Shown: positions 6,299-8,658 of the stretch, piece by piece | Layout: the number at the start of each line of letters is the position of its first letter | How positions within the stretch are numbered: position 1 is the stretch's first letter | Assembly: GCA_949499045.1 (NCBI GenBank) | Contig: CATEEE010000113.1 | Span: 1 to 8,658 of the forward strand | Length of the DNA stretch: 8,658 nt | Reading direction: 5' to 3' | Origin: Marinobacterium sp. xm-d-530 | Lineage (GTDB): Bacteria; Pseudomonadota; Gammaproteobacteria; Pseudomonadales; Balneatricaceae | The notes under the pieces: model-generated | What the model saw: the letters and a program-made list of their open reading frames with translations, nothing else | Databases searched by the model: none | Told to the model about the DNA's origin: nothing | Made by a program: the position numbers and the translations under genes

Positions 6299-7110
6299 TA
6301 ACGCTGACACCTAGGACAAAAAACCGTCGCCCGCTGCCCTTGGCGAATCTCTTTTAGGGGCGTACCACAGGATTTACAAGCCTCCCCGCCTCGACCATAG
6401 ACCGAGAGCTCTTGCGCAAAATAACCTGGTTTACCGTCACTGGAGAGAAAATCCCTTAGGGTCGTACCACCGCGCGTAATGGCGTACTCCAGTACTTTTT
6501 TAATCTCATCGACTAACCGTTCATAACGCTGTTTTGAGACTTTGCCCGCCGGTTTACGAGGATCGATACCGGCTTTAAAGAGTGATTCATTGGCGTAGAT
6601 ATTACCCACACCGACCACCACTTCTGAGGTCATAATGAACTGTTTGATGGCCAGCGATCGGTTACGTGACGCTTTAAATAAATAGTCCACATTGAAGGCT
6701 TCTGACAGTGGCTCTGGACCCAACTTCGCTAACAACTTATGCGTATCGCCTTTGGGTTGCCAAAGAACAGAACCGAAACGGCGTGGATCGGTAAGGCGCA
6801 CCAACAAGCCATTGTGCATCACTAAGTCCACATGATCGTGCTTGGCAGGCTCTGTTCCTGCAGGTAGCACTCGTAAGCTACCTGACATTCCCAAATGGAC
6901 CATGAGATCGCCTGCATCAAAACGGATAAGAATGTACTTTCCTCGACGTTCAACGCTATTTACCCTTTTTTCCATGATGTTATAAGGAATTTCATCAGGC
7001 ACAGGCCAGCGCAAGCGACGCTCGCGTACGACAAAATCGGCGACACGTTGCTGATCAATGTGCGGCTCTATGCCACGTCGTGTTGTCTCTACTTCGGGTA
7101 ACTCTGGCAC
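6298..7110 (-). CDS. mutM: Formamidopyrimidine-DNA glycosylase (Fpg/MutM)
   Basis: Bifunctional glycosylase/AP lyase that removes 8-oxoguanine and formamidopyrimidines in base excision repair. The 270-aa protein is complete. It begins PELPEVETTRRG, where Pro2 becomes the N-terminal catalytic imine-forming residue and Glu3 is conserved. Lys58 is in RRGKYI, the intercalation region has MSGSLR (75-80), and GVGNIYANE (167-175) is the helix-two-turn-helix. At the C-terminus TTLRDF..SDGKPGYF precedes a zinc finger with Cys245, Cys248, Cys265 and Cys268. The start codon is GTG, immediately after the EamA stop, with AAGG eight bases upstream inside that gene. The stop overlaps the hydrolase start. 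Linkage to rpmB-rpmG is the classical arrangement in E. coli. Confidence 0.98.
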   Translation of the reverse strand: MPELPEVETTRRGIEPHIDQQRVADFVVRERRLRWPVPDEIPYNIMEKRVNSVERRGKYILIRFDAGDLMVHLGMSGSLRVLPAGTEPAKHDHVDLVMHNGLLVRLTDPRRFGSVLWQPKGDTHKLLAKLGPEPLSEAFNVDYLFKASRNRSLAIKQFIMTSEVVVGVGNIYANESLFKAGIDPRKPAGKVSKQRYERLVDEIKKVLEYAITRGGTTLRDFLSSDGKPGYFAQELSVYGRGGEACKSCGTPLKEIRQGQRATVFCPRCQR

Positions 7111-7989
7111 TTAACTCACCTTAGCTGCACGTTGGGTTAAAAAGACACCTAGCACCGTCACAGCCACACCCACCAGGGTTAGCATCGACAGACGCTCATC
7201 AAACAGATACCAAGCCTCTAGCGCCGTTGCGGGCGGAACAAGGTAGAAATAACTGGCCACTTTGGCCGACTCACCTTCACGAATCATCAACATCAGCAAC
7301 AAAATAGCTGAGAGCGATAGACCGAGTACCAACCAGGTTAATGCGCCGATTAACTCGATGTGCCATAGCACCTCTTGGGTCTCAAAGGTGAACGTCAAAG
7401 CACCCATGATGATCGCCGTCATCACATATTGAATGAATGACCCCGTCAGAAGGTCGGCTCCGCCGCCAAAACGTTTCTGATAGAGCGTGCCTATAGAGAT
7501 CGCAAAGAGCGCCACCAAGGCCGCCGTAATCGCACCAGCGGTAAGGGTAATCTCCTCATCAGCTACACCCGACCAGAGCACGGTCACGACGCCGATTAGC
7601 CCAAGCCACAACCCAAACCAACCCATAGGGCTTAATTTCGATTTGAGCCATACCTGTGAGATAAAGGCGGTCAGCAGAGGCTGCAGACCAACAATAATCG
7701 CTGTAACTCCAGCTGGCATATCCAATTTAATGGCCGCAAACACGCCCCCCAGATAACCTGCATGAATCAGCGATCCCGTCACCAATTGATGTTTTGCGAC
7801 ATCCCAACTTGGCCAACGCCCGCGGAAAATCTGAATCAATACAAAGAAGACTGCAAGCGTGAACAGCATGCGGATAAATAGGTAGTTGAATGGTTCGATA
7901 TAGGGCAAACCGTACCGAGCACCGATAAAGCCGGTACTCCAAAGAAGAACAAACGCAAAAGGTACAACACTCATCCATGACCTAGTCAT
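7111..7989 (-). CDS. EamA-family (DMT superfamily) membrane transporter
   Basis: A 292-aa inner-membrane protein with about ten hydrophobic helices and two EamA repeats (roughly 6-136 and 150-288), the layout of drug/metabolite transporters. The first helix has LLWSTGFIGARYGLPYIEP, typical of the family, and the last repeat has YFYLVPPATALEAWYLFDE. Substrate unknown; export of a metabolite or amino acid is the usual guess. The ATG at 7989-7987 is chosen because AAGGA lies seven bases upstream. The longer frame from TTG 8022 has no ribosome site and would begin right at the T-run of the rpmG terminator. The stop directly abuts the mutM GTG, so the two are co-translated. It lies only 31 bases beyond a strong terminator, so expression depends on read-through or an unseen promoter. 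Confidence 0.92.
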   Translation of the reverse strand: MTRSWMSVVPFAFVLLWSTGFIGARYGLPYIEPFNYLFIRMLFTLAVFFVLIQIFRGRWPSWDVAKHQLVTGSLIHAGYLGGVFAAIKLDMPAGVTAIIVGLQPLLTAFISQVWLKSKLSPMGWFGLWLGLIGVVTVLWSGVADEEITLTAGAITAALVALFAISIGTLYQKRFGGGADLLTGSFIQYVMTAIIMGALTFTFETQEVLWHIELIGALTWLVLGLSLSAILLLMLMIREGESAKVASYFYLVPPATALEAWYLFDERLSMLTLVGVAVTVLGVFLTQRAAKVS

Positions 7990-8020
7990 GCGAACATCCT
8001 TATATGGGTAAACTCTGGGC

Positions 8021-8058
8021 AAAAAAATACCCGCATCAGTGTAACCGAATGCGGGTAT
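8021..8058 (-). terminator. Intrinsic terminator after rpmG
   Basis: On the minus strand ATACCCGCAT (8058-8049) pairs perfectly with ATGCGGGTAT (8036-8027) around a 12-base loop and runs into a T tract (8027-8021). The hairpin begins 20 bases after the rpmG stop. It separates the ribosomal-protein genes from EamA-mutM-hydrolase and would reduce expression of those relative to rpmB-rpmG. On the plus strand no T tract follows, so it is one-directional. Confidence 0.92.
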
Positions 8059-8077
8059 CTTTGGGATGCTGTATCAA

Positions 8078-8245
8078 TTACTTGATTTTAGCTTCCTTGT
8101 AGATAACGTGCTTACGAACAACCGGATCGTATTTCTTGAATTCGAATTTGTCCGGAGTGTTGCGCTTGTTCTTATCTGTAGTGTAGAAGTGACCAGTACC
8201 TGCAGAAGAGACTAGTCGGATCTTTTCGCGTGCGCCTTTAGCCAT
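8078..8245 (-). CDS. rpmG: 50S ribosomal protein L33
   Basis: A 55-aa basic protein of the large ribosomal subunit. The sequence MAKGAREKIRLVSSAGTGHF followed by YTTDKNKR and a VIYKEAKIK end is nearly that of E. coli L33 and the same length. It has no cysteines, so it is the zinc-independent (C-minus) form. ATG is preceded by AGGAG seven bases upstream. It lies 17 bases after rpmB and before a strong terminator, so the two are one transcript. Confidence 0.98.
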   Translation of the reverse strand: MAKGAREKIRLVSSAGTGHFYTTDKNKRNTPDKFEFKKYDPVVRKHVIYKEAKIK

Positions 8246-8262
8246 GACTTAGCTCCTTATGC

Positions 8263-8499
8263 TTAGACTTTATTGCCATTTTTACGAACGTCAACAAGAA
8301 CAGCGTCGATGCCTTTCTTGTCGATGATGCGCATACCTTTAGAAGATACGCGTAGACGAACGAATTTATTTTCGCTCTCTACCCAAAAACGGTGCCAGTG
8401 CAGGTTTGGTAGGAAGCGACGACGTGTTTTACGTTGTGAGTGGGAAACGTTGTTTCCTGTTACTGGAGATTTGCCAGTAACCATACATACTCGAGACAT
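8263..8499 (-). CDS. rpmB: 50S ribosomal protein L28
   Basis: A 78-aa basic large-subunit protein, the same length as E. coli L28. It starts MSRVCMVTGKSPVTGNN and contains RRRFLPNLHWHRFWVESE and KGMRIIDKKGID, all family signatures. ATG has GAGGT six bases upstream. It is the first gene of the rpmB-rpmG unit; in E. coli these two are also followed by mutM. Only the single cysteine of the VCMVTG segment is present, so it is not a four-cysteine zinc form. Confidence 0.98.
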   Translation of the reverse strand: MSRVCMVTGKSPVTGNNVSHSQRKTRRRFLPNLHWHRFWVESENKFVRLRVSSKGMRIIDKKGIDAVLVDVRKNGNKV

Positions 8500-8552
8500 T
8501 TTAAAACCTCAGTTAATAGTGTTTTCTTTTACTCTGTCAGATATTTATTGAA

Positions 8553-8580
8553 TGCCACTTTCATAATGAAAACCTTGGCA
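8553..8580. promoter_or_regulatory. Imperfect 28-bp palindrome in the rpmB upstream region
   Basis: TGCCA (8553-8557) and TGGCA (8576-8580) flank a perfect inner dyad TTTCAT-A-ATGAAA (8559-8571). It lies 54-81 bases upstream of the rpmB start, where the promoter of the ribosomal-protein unit should be. TTGCCA on the minus strand (8581-8576) could serve as a -35, but no good -10 stands 16-18 bases from it. A protein binding site or a leader hairpin are both possible. Confidence 0.25.
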
Positions 8581-8604
8581 ATCTCAGGCGGAGCGTCCGA
8601 AAAC

Positions 8605-8634
8605 GAGACAGAAATCCCGTACCAATGAGACAGA
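8605..8634. repeat. Two direct copies of GAGACAGA, 22 bases apart
   Basis: GAGACAGA occurs at 8605-8612 and 8627-8634. The 22-base period is close to two helical turns, as seen for tandem activator sites on one face of the DNA. It lies roughly 105-135 bases upstream of rpmB and outside any convincing gene. Two short copies are weak evidence and chance is possible. Confidence 0.2.
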
Positions 8635-8658
8635 GGCGCGTGATATTACAGAAGAACC

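Noticed and set aside
7990..8022. Upstream TTG start for the EamA gene.
   Set aside because: It lacks a ribosome site and falls in the terminator T-run; ATG 7989 has AAGGA at seven bases and begins just before the first helix.
8559..8571. Fur box in the rpmB upstream region.
   Set aside because: TTTCATAATGAAA shares an AT-rich dyad look with Fur sites but lacks the GATAAT repeats, and nothing iron-related follows.
8273..8628. Plus-strand open frames antisense to rpmB and its upstream region.
   Set aside because: They overlap a certain ribosomal-protein gene and its leader, and encode low-complexity basic sequence without family features.

Overview
The window is chromosomal DNA from a gammaproteobacterium. 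The proteins look most like those of the marine Oceanospirillales/Pseudomonadales side. HemB is the Pseudomonas-type enzyme with an aspartate-rich metal site. oxyR and recG are consecutive genes, as in Pseudomonas. L28 and L33 are close to the E. coli proteins. Nothing suggests recent transfer: there are no insertion sequences, phage genes, tRNAs or CRISPR arrays. Nearly all genes are compact housekeeping genes on the minus strand, and several start with GTG.

Left part (1-3144, minus strand, transcribed right to left): oxyR (peroxide-sensing LysR regulator), recG (replication-fork helicase) and the 5' end of a DUF501-type gene are nearly contiguous, with gaps of 6 and 1 bases, and read as one operon joining oxidative stress sensing to DNA repair. 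A NAD(P)-binding atypical SDR gene (3191-4039, plus strand) diverges from oxyR across only 46 bases, which contain a T-N11-A dyad. It converges on hemB (4051-5067, minus), which encodes porphobilinogen synthase of haem biosynthesis.

Centre (5068-5413): the one sizeable gap without a protein gene. It is not empty. On the plus strand, about 5255-5408, there is a strong candidate small RNA of the CsrB/RsmX/Y/Z class. It has eight GGA motifs in 129 bases, seven of them ANGGA, several displayed in the loops of short hairpins, and it ends in a GC-rich hairpin with a seven-T tail whose own loop is also ANGGA-bearing. It would be divergent from hemB, with a perfect 9-bp inverted repeat and AT-rich DNA between them. 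This is the most interesting element of the window. The inference is that it titrates a CsrA/RsmA-type translational regulator, probably under two-component control, although I found no consensus GacA box.

Right part (5414-8658, minus strand): rpmB (L28), rpmG (L33), a strong intrinsic terminator, then an EamA-family transporter, mutM (Fpg DNA glycosylase) and an alpha/beta hydrolase, with the last three directly abutting or overlapping. This is the classical rpmB-rpmG-mutM arrangement with a transporter placed between rpmG and mutM. The hydrolase end and the small-RNA end face each other and probably share the hairpin at 5375-5400.

The longest open frames extend beyond the best start for three genes (hemB, hydrolase, EamA). 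Starts were chosen by Shine-Dalgarno position, family length and overlap with the neighbouring gene.
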